From the NCBI GenBank assembly GCA_963682175.1, contig OY821793.1, positions 25,813,493 to 25,877,492 of the forward strand: a stretch of DNA of 64,000 nucleotides, given 5' to 3'. Positions 8,856-22,494 of this stretch are shown piece after piece. Each line of letters starts with the position of its first letter. Position 1 is the first letter of the stretch. Under the pieces are notes generated by a model, which saw only the letters and a program-made list of their open reading frames with translations, was not told the origin of the DNA and did not search any database. Source of the DNA: Triglochin maritima. Taxonomy: Eukaryota > Streptophyta > Magnoliopsida > Alismatales > Juncaginaceae. The position numbers and the translations under genes are program-made.

Positions 8856-10677
8856 CTAAGGCTCACCTAAGGTCCACTCAGGCCATTGCTTGGGACAAAC
8901 GATGCGGCAGCTTCCACTTTGCCCGCGGGCAACACCCATGGACTTCCAAACGCGTTTTGGAAGCGAATGGGGTAGGCAACAACCGTGGGAACCCAAGCAT
9001 GGGCACGAGCAACGTCCCAAAGAACTTTCCCCACGAGAAACCCCCATTCCCTTCCGGACGCGTTCGGAAGTGCACGGGAAGGCAACAACCTTGGGCAACC
9101 GAGCACGTCGAAGAGCAACGTCCACACGCACCTTGGTCTTTGCCCACGAGCAACCTCCATTTCACCTACAAGTGCGCTTTCACTGCCAAACGTGTTTTGG
9201 AAGCGAATGCCGCAGGCCACTGCCGCGAGCACACACTAGGCCCTAGCGTGGCGCTGACATGCCAACTATGACAACACTAGGCTAGTGTCCATCGCCCGAC
9301 CGCCAAATCACTCCGAGATGGGTGCGCCTCGTAGATAACGCGGATGGATATGTGGGGTCCTAAGTTCCATAAACCGTGGTTGGGCCGCCTAAAGACCACT
9401 TAGAAACTAGGTGTGGGGCTGGCCACATGCCACGCGTGGAGCTGGCCAAAGGCCACTCCGTCGCCACCCTGCAGGCCAACACCAAATCGGCTGCGCCTCG
9501 AGCATCCGAGCTCCAAATCGTGCGTTCTAACTTGCATGACGTAGACAATTCATCCCTCTATCTGCCCCTAAAATTTCAGAGCAAACGCCCAAGTATTCGG
9601 GGTCGCGCCTCCTCCAAGAAGACGTAGCTCCCTACCAGCCACGCCCCCACATCATCAGCATTCTTCATCTCATCGCGCCTCGCCCTACATACATCTAAAT
9701 CGGGCATTCTAAGAGGAGTTACCCATCCACTCCTCCGCACTATGTGCTCGGGTGCCCAAATATAGACTAAGGCTCACCTAAGGTCCACTCAGGCCATTGC
9801 TTGGGACAAACGATGCGGCAGCTTCCACTTTGCCCGCGGGCAACACCCATGGACTTCCAAACGCGTTTTGGAAGCGAATGGGGTAGGCAACAACCGTGGG
9901 AACCCAAGCATGGGCACGAGCAACGTCCCAAAGAACTTTCCCCACGAGAAACCCCCATTCCCTTCCGGACGCGTTCGGAAGTGCACGGGAAGGCAACAAC
10001 CTTGGGCAACCGAGCACGTCGAAGAGCAACGTCCACAGGCACCTTGGTCTTTGCCCACGAGCAACCTCCATTTCACCTACAAGTGTGCTTTCACTTCCAA
10101 ACGTGTTTTGGAAGCGAATGCCGCAGGCCACTGCCGCGAGCACACACTAGGCCCTAGCGTGGCGCTGACATGCCAACTATGACAACACTAGGCTAGTGTC
10201 CATCGCCCGACTGCCAAATCACTCCGAGATGGGTGCGCCTCGTAGATAACGCGGATGGATATGTGGGGTCCTAATTTCCATAAACCGTGGTTGTGCCGCC
10301 TAAAGACCACTTAGAAACTAGGTGTGGGGCTGGCCACATGCCACGCGTGGAGCTGGCCAAAGGCCACTCCGTCGCCACCCTGCAGGCCAACACCAAATCG
10401 GCTGCGCCTTGAGCATCCGACCTCCAAATCGAGCGTTCTAACTTGCATTACGTAGACAATTCATCCCTCTATCTGCCCCTAAAAGTTCAGAGCAAACGCC
10501 CAAGTATTCGGGGTCGTGCTTCCTCCAAGAAGACGTAGCTCCCTACCAGCCACGCCCCCACATCATCAGCATTATTCATCTCATCGCGCCTCGCCCTACA
10601 TACATCCAAATCGGGCATTCTAAGAGGAGTTACCCATCCACTCCTCCTCACTATGTGCTCGGGTGCCCAAATATAGA
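8856..10677. repeat. 2-monomer HOR, copy 2 (M10-M11, 1822 bp)
   Basis: This carries the same ordered set of variants as M8-M9, including the rare AAGTGTGCTTTC, which I find only in M9 and M11. A very recent duplication or an assembly duplication would both look like this. M21-M22 and M26-M27 are related but have GAAGGGCACGGG instead. Confidence 0.85.
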
Positions 10678-12499
10678 CTAAGGCTCACCTAAGGTCCACT
10701 CAGGCCATTGCTTGGGACAAACGATGCGGCAGCTTCCACTTTGCCCGCGGGCAACACCCATGGACTTCCAAACGCGTTTTGGAAGCGAATGGGGTAGGCA
10801 ACAACCGTGGGAACCCAAGCATGGGCACGAGCAACGTCCCAAAGAACTTTCCCCACGAGAAACCCCCATTCCCTTCCGGACGCGTTCGGAAGTGCACGGG
10901 AAGGCAACAACCTTGGGCAACCGAGCACGTCGAAGAGCAACGTCCACAGGCACCTTGGTCTTTGCCCACGAGCAACCTCCATTTCACCTACAAGTGCGCT
11001 TTCACTTCCAAACGTGTTTTGGAAGCGAATGCCGCAGGCCACTGCCGCGAGCACACACTAGGCCCTAGCGTGGCGCTGACATGCCAACTATGACAACACT
11101 AGGCTAGTGTCCATCGCCCGACTGCCAAATCACTTCGAGATGGGTGCGCCTCGTAGATAACGCGGATGGATATGTGGGGTCCTAAGTTCCATAAACCGTG
11201 GTTGGGCCGCCTAAAGACCACTTAGAAACTAGGTGTGGGGCTGGCCACATGCCACGCGTGGAGCTGGCCAAAGGCCACTCCGTCGCCACCCTGCAGGCCA
11301 ACACCAAATCGGCTGCGCCTCGAGCATCCGACCTCCAAATCGAGCGTTCTAACTTGCATTACGTAGACAATTCATCCCTCTATCTGCCCCTAAAATTTCA
11401 TAGCACACGCCCAAGTATTCGGGGTCGCGCCTCCTCCAAGAAGACTTAGCTCCATACCAGCCACGCCCCCACATCATCAGCAATCTTCATCTCATCGCGC
11501 CTCGCCCTACATACATCTAAATCGGGCATTCTAAGAGGAGTTACCAATCCACTCCTCCTCACTATGTGCTCGGGTGCCCAAATATAGACTAAGGCTCACC
11601 TAAGGTCCACTCAGGCCATTGCTTGGGACAAACGATGCGGCAGCTTCCACTTTGCCCGCGGGCAACACCCATGGACTTCCAAACGCGCTTTGGAAGCGAA
11701 TGGGGTAGGCAACAACCGTGGGAACCCAACCATGGGCACGAGCAACGCCCCAAAGAACTTTCCCCACGAGAAACCCCCATTCCCTTCCGGACGCGTTCGG
11801 AAGTGCACGGGAAGGCAACAACCTTGGGCAACCGAGCACGTCGAAGAGCAACGTCCACACGCACCTTGGTCTTTGCCCACGAGCAACCTCCATTTCACCT
11901 ACAAGTGCGCTTTCACTGCCAAACGTGTTTTGGAAGCGAATGCCGCAGGCCACTGCCGCGAGCACACACTAGGCCCTAGCGTGGCGCTGACATGCCAACT
12001 ATGACAACACTAGGCTAGTGTCCATCGCCCGACCGCCAAATCACTCCGAGATGGGTGCGCCTCGTAGATAACGCGGATGGATATGTGGGGTCCTAAGTTC
12101 CATAAACCGTGGTTGGGCCGCCTAAAGACCACTTAGAAACTAGGTGTGGGGCTGGCCACATGCCACGCGTGGAGCTGGCCAAAGGCCACTCCGTCGCCAC
12201 CCTTTAGGCCAACACCAAATCGGCTGCGCCTCGAGCATCCGAGCTCCAAATCGTGCGTTCTAACTTGCATGACGTAGACAATTCATCCCTCTATCTGCCC
12301 CTAAAATTTCAGAGCAAACGCCCAAGTATTCGGGGTCGCGCCTCCTCCAAGAAGACGTAGCTCCCTACCAGCCACGCCCCCACATCATCAGCATTCTTCA
12401 TCTCATCGCGCCTCGCCCTACATACATCTAAATCGGGCATTCTAAGAGGAGTTACCCATCCACTCCTCCGCACTATGTGCTCGGGTGCCCAAATATAGA
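10678..12499. repeat. Monomers M12-M13, M13 is mosaic
   Basis: The tail of M12 has TTTCATAGCACACGCCC, AAGACTTAGCTCCATACC, ATCAGCAATC and TTACCAATCC, seen again only in the tails of M23 and M28. M13 starts with the same type as M24 and M29 (CGCGCTTTGG, CCAACCATGG, CAACGCCCC) but switches before 11860 to the CACACGCACC type of M8 and M10. Its tail has a private CCCTTTAGGCC that destroys the CCTGCAGG site. Confidence 0.8.
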
Positions 12500-15400
12500 C
12501 TAAGGCTCACCTAAGGTCCACTCAGGCCATTGCTTGGGACAAACGATGCGGCAGCTTCCACTTTGCCCGCGGGCAACACCCATGGACTTCCAAACGCGTT
12601 TTGGAAGCGAATGGGGTAGGCAACAACCGTGGGAACCCAAGCATGGGCACGAGCAACGTCCCAAAGAACTTTCCCCACGAGAAACCCCCATTCCCTTCCG
12701 GACGCGTTCGGAAGTGCACGGGAAGGCAACAACCTTGGGCAACCGAGCACGTCGAAGAGCAACGTCCACAGGCACCTTGGTCTTTGCCCACGAGCAACCT
12801 CCATTTCACCTACAAGTGCGCTTTCACTTCCAAACGTGTTTTGGAAGCGAATGCCGCAGGCCACTGCCGCGAGCACACACTAGGCCCTAGCGTGGCGCTG
12901 ACATGCCAACTATGACAACACTAGGCTAGTGTCCATCGCCCGACTGCCAAATCACTCCGAGATGGGTGCGCCTCGTAGATAACGCGGATGGATATGTGGG
13001 GTCCTAATTTCCATAAACCGTGGTTGTGCCGCCTAAAGACCACTTAGAAACTAGGTGTGGGGCTGGCCACATGCCACGCGTGGAGCTGGCCAAAGGCCAC
13101 TCCGTCGCCACCCTGCAGGCCAACACCAAATCGGCTGCGCCTTGAGCATCCGACCTCCAAATCGAGCGTTCTAACTTGCATTACGTAGACAATTCATCCC
13201 TCTATCTGCCCCTAAAAGTTCAGAGCAAACGCCCAAGTATTCGGGGTCGTGCTTCCTCCAAGAAGACGTAGCTCCCTACCAGCCACGCCCCCACATCATC
13301 AGCATTATTCATCTCATCGCGCCTCGCCCTACATACATCCAAATCGGGCATTCTAAGAGGAGTTACCCATCCACTCCTCCGCACTATGTGCTCGGGTGCC
13401 CAAATATAGACTAAGGCTCACCTAAGGTCCACTCAGGCCATTGCTTGGGACAAACGATGCGGCAGCTTCCACTTTGCCCGCGGGCAACACCCATGGACTT
13501 CCAAACGCGTTTTGGAAGCGAATGGGGTAGGCAACAACCGTGGGAACCCAAGCATGGGCACGAGCAACGTCCCAAAGAACTTTCCCCACGAGAAACCCCC
13601 ATTCCCTTCCGGACGCGTTCGGAAGTGCACGGGAAGGCAACAACCTTGGGCAACCGAGCACGTCGAAGAGCAACGTCCACAGGCACCTTGGTCTTTGCCC
13701 ACGAGCAACCTCCATTTCACCTACAAGTGCGCTTTCACTTCCAAACGTGTTTTGGAAGCGAATGCCGCAGGCCACTGCCGCGAGCACACACTAGGCCCTA
13801 GCGTGGCGCTGACATGCCAACTATGACAACACTAGGCTAGTGTCCATCGCCCGACTGCCAAATCACTCCGAGATGGGTGCGCCTCGTAGATAACGCGGAT
13901 GGATATGTGGGGTCCTAATTTCCATAAACCGTGGTTGTGCCGCCTAAAGACCACTTAGAAACTAGGTGTGGGGCTGGCCACATGCCACGCGTGGAGCTGG
14001 CCAAAGGCCACTCCGTCGCCACCCTGCAGGCCAACACCAAATCGGCTGCGCCTTGAGCATCCGACCTCCAAATCGAGCGTTCTAACTTGCATTACGTAGA
14101 CAATTCATCCCTCTATCTGCCCCTAAAAGTTCAGAGCAAACGCCCAAGTATTCGGGGTCGTGCTTCCTCCAAGAAGACGTAGCTCCCTACCAGCCACGCC
14201 CCCACATCATCAGCATTATTCATCTCATCGCGCCTCGCCCTACATACATCCAAATCGGGCATTCTAAGAGGAGTTACCCATCCACTCCTCCTCACTATGT
14301 GCTCGGGTGCCCAAATATAGACTAAGGCTCACCTAAGGTCCACTCAGGCCATTGCTTGGGACAAACGATGCGGCAGCTTCCACTTTGCCCGCGGGCAACA
14401 CCCATGGACTTCCAAACGCGTTTTGGAAGCGAATGGGGTAGGCAACAACCGTGGGAACCCAAGCATGGGCACGAGCAACGTCCCAAAGAACTTTCCCCAC
14501 GAGAAACCCCCATTCCCTTCCGGACGCGTTCGGAAGTGCACGGGAAGGCAACAACCTTGGGCAACCGAGCACGTCGAAGAGCAACGTCCACAGGCACCTT
14601 GGTCTTTGCCCACGAGCAACCTCCATTTCACCTACAAGTGCGCTTTCACTTCCAAACGTGTTTTGGAAGCGAATGCCGCAGGCCACTGCCGCGAGCACAC
14701 ACTAGGCCCTAGCGTGGCGCTGACATGCCAACTATGACAACACTAGGCTAGTGTCCATCGCCCGACTGCCAAATCACTCCGAGATGGGTGCGCCTCGTAG
14801 ATAACGCGGATGGATATGTGGGGTCCTAAGTTCCATAAACCGTGGTTGGGCCGCCTAAAGACCACTTAGAAACTAGGTGTGGGGCTGGCCACATGCCACG
14901 CGTGGAGCTGGCCAAAGGCCACTCCGTCGCCACCCTGCAGGCCAACACCAAATCGGCTGCGCCTTGAGCATCCGACCTCCAAATCGAGCGTTCTAACTTG
15001 CATTACGTAGACAATTCATCCCTCTATCTGCCCCTAAAAGTTCAGAGCAAACGCCCAAGTATTCGGGGTCGTGCTTCCTCCAAGAAGACGTAGCTCCCTA
15101 CCAGCCACGCCCCCACATCATCAGCATTATTCATCTCATCGCGCCTCGCCCTACATACATCCAAATCGGGCATTCTAAGAGGAGTTACCCATCCACTCCT
15201 CCTCACTATGTGCTCGGGTGCCCAAATATAGACTAAGGCTCACCTAAGGTCCACTCAGGCCATTGCTTGGGACAAACGATGCGGCAGCTTCCACTTTGCC
15301 CGCGGGCAACACCCATGGACTTCCAAACGCGTTTTGGAAGCGAATGGGGTAGGCAACAACCGTGGGAACCCAAGCATGGGCACGAGCAACGTCCCAAAGA

Positions 15401-16143
15401 ACTTTCCCCACGAGAAACCCCCATTCCCTTCCGGACGCGTTCGGAAGTGCACGGGAAGGCAACAACCTTGGGCAACCGAGCACGTCGAAGAGCAACGTCC
15501 ACAGGCACCTTGGTCTTTGCCCACGAGCAACCTCCATTTCACCTACAAGTGCCCTTTCACTTCCAAACGTGTTTTGGAAGCGAATGCCGCAGGCCACTGC
15601 CGCGAGCACACACTAGGCCCTAGCGTGGCGCTGACATGCCAACTATGACAACACTAGGCTAGTGTCCATCGCCCGACTGCCAAATCACTCCGAGATGGGT
15701 GCGCCTCGTAGATAACGCGGATGGATATGTGGGGTCCTAAGTTCCATAAACCGTGGTTGGGCCGCCTAAAGACCACTTAGAAACTAGGTGTGGGGCTGGC
15801 CACATGCCACGCGTGGAGCTGGCCAAAGGCCACTCCGTCGCCACCCTGCAGGCCAACACCAAATCGGCTGCGCCTTGAGCATCCGACCTCCAAATCGAGC
15901 GTTCTAACTTGCATTACGTAGACAATTCATCCCTCTATCTGCCCCTAAAAGTTCAGAGCAAACGCCCAAGTATTCGGGGTCGTGCTTCCTCCAAGAAGAC
16001 GTAGCTCCCTACCAGCCACGCCCCCACATCATCAGCATTCTTCATCTCATCGCGCCTCGCCCTACATACATCTAAATCGGGCATTCTAAGAGGAGTTACC
16101 CATCCACTCCTCCTCACTATGTGCTCGGGTGCCCAAATATAGA
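12500..16143. repeat. Run of near-identical monomers M14-M17
   Basis: Four consecutive units differ at only a few bases, so this stretch looks homogenised at the single-monomer level rather than as a HOR. M14 and M15 tails have CCTAATTTCC and TTGTGCCG; M16 and M17 tails have CCTAAGTTCC and TTGGGCCG. M17 has a private AAGTGCCCTTTC. Confidence 0.85.
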
Positions 16144-17030
16144 CTAAGGCTCACCTAAGGTCCACTCAGGCCATTGCTTGGGACAAACGATGCGGCAGCT
16201 TCCACTTTGCCCGCGGGCAACACCCATGGACTTCCAAACGCGTTTTGGAAGCGAATGGGGTAGGCAACAACCGTGGGAACCCAAGCATGGGCACGAGCAA
16301 CGTCCCAAAGAACTTTCCCCACGAGAAACCCCCATTCCCTTCCGGACGCGTTCGGAAGTGCACGGGAAGGCAACAACCTTGGGCAACCGAGCACGTCGAA
16401 GAGCAACGTCCACAGACACCTTGGTCTTTGCCCACGAGCAACCTCCATTTCACCTACAAGTGCGCTTTCACTGCCAAACGTGTTTTGGAAGAGAAGCCGC
16501 AGCCCACTGCCGCGAGCACACACTAGGCCCTAGCGTGGCGCTGACATGCCAACTATGACAACACTAGGCTAGTGTCCATCGCCCGACCGCCAAATCACTC
16601 CGAGATGGGTGCGCCTCGTAGATAACGCGGATGGATATGTGGGGTCCTAAGTTCCATAAACCGTGGTTGGGCCGCCTAAAGACCACTTAGAAACTAGGTG
16701 TGGGGCAGGCCAAAGGCCACTCCGTCGCCACCCTGCAGGCCAACACCAAATCGGCTGCGCCTCGAGCATCCGACATCCAAATCGAGCGTTCTAACTTGCA
16801 TTACGTAGACAATTCATTCCTCTATCTGCCCCTAAAAGTTCAGAGCAAACGCCCAAGTATTCGGGGTCGTGCCTCCTCCAAGAAGACGTAGCTCCCTACC
16901 AGCCACGCCCCCACATCATCAGCATTCTTCATCTCATCGCGCCTCGCCCTACATACATCCAAATCGGGCATTCTAAGAGGAGTTACCCATCCACTCCTCC
17001 GCACTATGTGCTCGGGTGCCCAAATATAGA
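16144..17030. repeat. Short monomer M18 (887 bp, 23-bp deletion)
   Basis: Near 16702-16715 the unit reads GGGGCAGGCCAAAGG where others have an extra 23 bp holding the CCACGCGTGG palindrome. Another base is missing in GAAGAGAAGCCGCAGCCC. Other markers are CACAGACACC, GACATCCAAATC and TTCATTCCTC. All of these recur in M32. Confidence 0.92.
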
Positions 17031-17941
17031 CTAAGGCTCACCTAAGGTCCACTCAGGCCATTGCTTGGGACAAACGATGCGGCAGCTTCCACTTTGCCCG
17101 CGGGCAACACCCATGGACTTCCAAGCGCGTTTTGGAAGCGAATGGGGGTAGGCAACAACCGTGGGAACCCAAGCATGGGCACGAGCAACGTCCCAAAGAA
17201 CATTCCCCACGAGAAACCCCCATTCCCTTCCGGACGCGTTCGGAAGTGCACGGGAAGGCAACAACCTTGGGCAACCGAGCACGTCGAAGAGCAACGTCCA
17301 CAGGCACCTTGGTCTTTGCCCACGAGAAACCTCCATTTCAACTACAAGTGCGCTTTCACTGCCAAACGTGTTTTGGAAGCGAAGCCGCAGCCCACTGCCG
17401 CGAGCACACACTAGGCCCTAGCGTGGCGCTGACATGCCAACTATGACAACACTAGGCTAGTGTCCATCGCCCGACCGCCAAATCACTACGAGATGGGCGC
17501 GCCTCGTAGATTATGCGGATGGATATGTGGGGTCCTAAGTTCCATAAACCGAGGTTGGGCCGCCTAAAGACCACTTAGAAACTAGGTGTGGGGCTGGCCA
17601 CATGCCACGCGTGGAGCTGGCCAAAGGCCACTCCGTCGCCACCCTGCAGGCCAACACCAAATCGGCTTCGCCTCGAGCATCCGACCTCCAAATCGAGCGT
17701 TCTAACTTGCATTACGTAGACAATTCATCCCTCTATCTGCCCCTAAAAGTTCAGAGCAATCTCCCAAGTATTCGGGGTCGCGCCTCCTCCAAGAAGACGT
17801 AGCTCCCTACCAGCCACGCCCCCACATCATCAGCATTCTTCATCTCATCGCGCCTCGCCCTACATACATCTAAATCGGGCATTCTAAGAGGAGTTACCCA
17901 TCCACTCCTCCGCACTATGTGCTCGGGTGCCCAAATATAGA
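17031..17941. repeat. Monomer M19 with compensating 1-bp indels
   Basis: M19 has an extra G in GAATGGGGGTAGG near 17140 and lacks one base in GAAGCCGCAGCCC, so its length stays 911. Markers CCAAGCGCG, GAACATTCCCC, TTTCAACTAC, CCGAGGTTGGG and GCAATCTCCC recur in M33. GTAGATTATGCGG is private. Confidence 0.88.
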
Positions 17942-20900
17942 CTAAGGCTCACCTAAGGTCCACTCAGGCCATTGCTTGGGACAAACGATGCGGCAGCTTC
18001 CACTTTGCCCGCGGGCAACACCCATGGACTTCCAAACGCGTTTTGGAAGCGAATGGGGTAGGCAACAACCGTGGGAACCCAAGCATGGGCACGAGCAATG
18101 TCCCAAAGAACTTTCCCCACGAGAAACCCCCATTCCCTTCCGAACGCGTTCGGAAGTGCACGGGAAGGCAACAACCTTGGGCAACCGAGCACGTCGAAGA
18201 GCAACGTCCACAGGCACCTTGGTCTTTGCCCACGAGCAACCTCCATTTCACCTACAAGTGCGCTTTCACTTCCAAACGTGTTTTGGAAGCGAATGCCGCA
18301 GGCCACTGCCGCGAGCACACACTAGGCCCTAGCGTGGCGCTGACATGCCAACTATGACAACACTAGGCTAGTGTCCATCGCCCGACTGCCAAATCACTTC
18401 GAGATGGGTGCGCCTCGTAGATAACGCGGATGGATATGTGGGGTCCTAAGTTCCATAAACCGTGGTTGGGCCGCCTAAAGACCACTTAGAAACTAGGTGT
18501 GGGGCTGGCCACATGCCACGCGTGGAGCTGGCCAAAGGCCACTCCGTCGCCACCCTGCAGGCCAACACCAAATCGGCTGGGCCTTGAGCATCCGAGCTCG
18601 AAATCATGCGTTCTAACTTGCATTACGTAGACAATTCATCCCTCTATCTGCCCCTAAAATTTCAGAGCAAACGCCCAAGTATTCGGGGTCGCGCCTCCTC
18701 CAAGAAGACGTAGCTCCCTACCAGCCACGCCCCACATCATCAGCATTCTTCATCTCATCGCGCCTCGCCCTACATACATCTAAATCGGGCATTCTAAGAG
18801 GAGTTACCCATCCACTCCTCCGCACTATGTGCTCGGGTGCCCAAATATAGACTAAGGCTCACCTAAGGTCCACTCAGGCCATTGCTTGGGACAAACGATG
18901 CGGCAGCTTCCACTTTGCCCGCGGGCAACACCCATGGACTTCCAAACGCGTTTTGGAAGCGAATGGGGTAGGCAACAACCGTGGGAACCCAAGCATGGGC
19001 ACGAGCAACGTCCCAAAGAACTTTCCCCACGAGAAACCCCCATTCCCTTCCGGACGCGTTCGGAAGTGCACGGGAAGGCAACAACCTTGGGCAACCGAGC
19101 ACGTCGAAGAGCAACGTCCACACGCACCTTGGTCTTTGCCCACGAGCAACCTCCATTTCACCTACAAGTGCGCTTTCACTGCCAAACGTGTTTTGGAAGC
19201 GAATGCCGCAGGCCACTGCCGCGAGCACACACTAGGCCCTAGCGTGGCGCTGACATGCCAACTATGACAACACTAGGCTAGTGTCCATCGCCCGACCGCC
19301 AAATCACTCCGAGATGGGTGCGCCTCGTAGATAACGCGGATGGATATGTGGGGTCCTAAGTTCCATAAACCGTGGTTGGGCCGCCTAAAGACCACTTAGA
19401 AACTAGGTGTGGGGCTGGCCACATGCCACGCGTGGAGCTGGCCAAAGGCCACTCCGTCGCCACCCTGCAGGCCAACACCAAATCGGCTGCGCCTCGAGCA
19501 TCCGAGCTCCAAATCGTGCGTTCTAACTTGCATGACGTAGACAATTCATCCCTCTATCTGCCCCTAAAATTTCAGAGCAAACGCCCAAGTATTCGGGGTC
19601 GCGCCTCCTCCAAGAAGACGTAGCTCCCTACCAGCCACGCCCCCACATCATCAGCATTCTTCATCTCATCGCGCCTCGCCCTACATACATCTAAATCGGG
19701 CATTCTAAGAGGAGTTACCCATCCACTCCTCCGCACTATGTGCTCGGGTGCCCAAATATAGACTAAGGCTCACCTAAGGTCCACTCAGGCCATTGCTTGG
19801 GACAAACGATGCGGCAGCTTCCACTTTGCCCGCGGGCAACACCCATGGACTTCCAAACGCGTTTTGGAAGCGAATGGGGTAGGCAACAACCGTGGGAACC
19901 CAAGCATGGGCACGAGCAACGTCCCAAAGAACTTTCCCCACGAGAAACCCCCATTCCCTTCCGGACGCGTTCGGAAGGGCACGGGAAGGCAACAACCTTG
20001 GGCAACCGAGCACGTCGAAGAGCAACGTCCACAGGCACCTTGGTCTTTGCCCACGAGCAACCTCCATTTCACCTACAAGTGCGCTTTCACTTCCAAACGT
20101 GTTTTGGAAGCGAATGCCGCAGGCCACTGCCGCGAGCACACACTAGGCCCTAGCGTGGCGCTGACATGCCAACTATGACAACACTAGGCTAGTGTCCATC
20201 GCCCGACTGCCAAATCACTCCGAGATGGGTGCGCCTCGTAGATAACGCGGATGGATATGTGGGGTCCTAATTTTCATAAACCGTGGTTGTGCCGCCTAAA
20301 GACCACTTAGAAACTAGGTGTGGGGCTGGCCACATGCCACGCGTGGAGCTGGCCAAAGGCCACTCCGTCGCCACCCTGCAGGCCAACACCAAATCGGCTG
20401 CGCCTTGAGCATCCGACCTCCAAATCGAGCGTTCTAACTTGCATTACGTAGACAATTCATCCCTCTATCTGACCCTAAAAGTTCAGAGCAAACGCCCAAG
20501 TATTCGGGGTCGTGCTTCCTCCAAGAAGACGTAGCTCCCTACCAGCCACGCCCCCACATCATCAGCATTATTCATCTCATCGCGCCTCGCCCTACATACA
20601 TCCAAATCGGGCATTCTAAGAGGAGTTACCCATCCACTCCTCCTCACTATGTGCTCGGGTGCCCAAATATAGACTAAGGCTCACCTAAGGTCCACTCAGG
20701 CCATTGCTTGGGACAAACGATGCGGCAGCTTCCACTTTGCCCGCGGGCAACACCCATGGACTTCCAAACGCGTTTTGGAAGCGAATGGGGTAGGCAACAA
20801 CCGTGGGAACCCAAGCATGGGCATGAGCAACGTCCCAAAGAACTTTCCCCACGAGAAACCCCCATTCCCTTCCGGACGCGTTCGGAAGTGCACGGGAAGG

Positions 20901-22494
20901 CAACAACCTTGGGCAACCGAGCACGTCGAAGAGCAACGTCCACAAGCACCTTGGTCTTTGCCCACGAGCAACCTCCATTTCACCTACAAGTGCGCTTTCA
21001 CTTCCAAACGTGTTTTGGAAGCGAATGCCGCAGGCCACTGCCGCGAGCACACACTAGGCCCTAGCGTGGCGCTGACATGCCAACTATGACAACACTAGGC
21101 TAGTGTCCATCGCCCGACTGCCAAATCACTCCGAGATGGGTGCGCCTCGTAGATAACGCGGATGGATATGTGGGGTCCTAAGTTCCATAAACCGTGGTTG
21201 GGCCGCCTAAAGACCACTTAGAAACTAGGTGTGGGGCTGGCCACATGCCACGCGTGGAGCTGGCCAAAGGCCACTCCGTCGCCACCCTGCAGGCCAACAC
21301 CAAATCGGCTGCGCCTCGAGCATCCGACCTCCAAATCGAGCGTTCTAACTTGCATTACGTAGACAATTCATCCCTCTATCTGCCCCTAAAATTTCATAGC
21401 ACACGCCCAAGTATTCGGGGTCGTGCCTCCTCCAAGAAGACTTAGCTCCATACCAGCCACGCCCCCACATCATCAGCAATCTTCATCTCATCGCGCCTCG
21501 CCCTACATACATCTAAATCGGGCATTCTAAGAGGAGTTACCAATCCACTCCTCCTCACTATGTGCTCGGGTGCCCAAATATAGACTAAGGCTCACCTAAG
21601 GTCCACTCAGGCCATTGCTTGGGACAAACGATGCGGCAGCTTCCACTTTGCCCGCGGGCAACACCCATGGACTTCCAAACGCGCTTTGGAAGCGAATGGG
21701 GTAGGCAACAACCGTGGGAACCCAACCATGGGCACGAGCAACGCCCCAAAGAACTTTCCCCACGAGAAACCCCCATTCCCTTCCGGACGCGTTCGGAAGT
21801 GCACGGGAAGGCAACAACCTTGGGCAACCGAGCACGTCGAAGAGCAACGTCCACAGGCACCTTGGTCTTTGCCCACGAGAAACCTCCATTTCAACTACAA
21901 GTGCGCTTTCACTGCCAAACGTGTTTTGGAAGCGAAGCCGCAGCCCACTGCCGCGAGCACACACTAGGCCCTAGCGTGGCGCTGACATGCCAACTATGAC
22001 AACACTAGGCTAGTGTCCATCGCCCGACCGCCAAATCACTACGAGATGGGCGCGCCTCGTAGATAATGCGGATGGATATGTGGGGTCCTAAGTTCCATAA
22101 ACCGAGGTTGGGCCGCCTAAAGACCACTTAGAAACTAGGTGTGGGGCTGGCCACATGCCACGCGTGGAGCTGGCCAAAGGCCACTCCGTCGCCACCCTGC
22201 AGGCCAACACCAAATCGGCTTCGCCTCGAGCATCCGACCTCCAAATCGAGCGTTCTAACTTGCATTACGTAGACAATTCATCCCTCTATCTGCCCCTAAA
22301 AGTTCAGAGCAATCTCCCAAGTATTCGGGGTCGCGCCTCCTCCAAGAAGACGTAGCTCCCTACCAGCCACGCCCCCACATCATCAGCATTCTTCATCTCA
22401 TCGCGCCTCGCCCTACATACATCTAAATCGGGCATTCTAAGAGGAGTTACCCATCCACTCCTCCTCACTATGTGCTCGGGTGCCCAAATATAGA
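17942..22494. repeat. 5-monomer HOR, copy 1 (M20-M24)
   Basis: Order of types: perfect 18-bp dyad unit (M20), CACACGCACC unit (M21), GAAGGGCACGGG unit (M22), GGGCATGAGC unit (M23), CCAACCATGG / GAAGCCGCAG unit (M24). The same five types follow in the same order in the next block. M20 lacks one C near 18731, and its tail has a private GAGCTCGAAATC. Confidence 0.88.
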
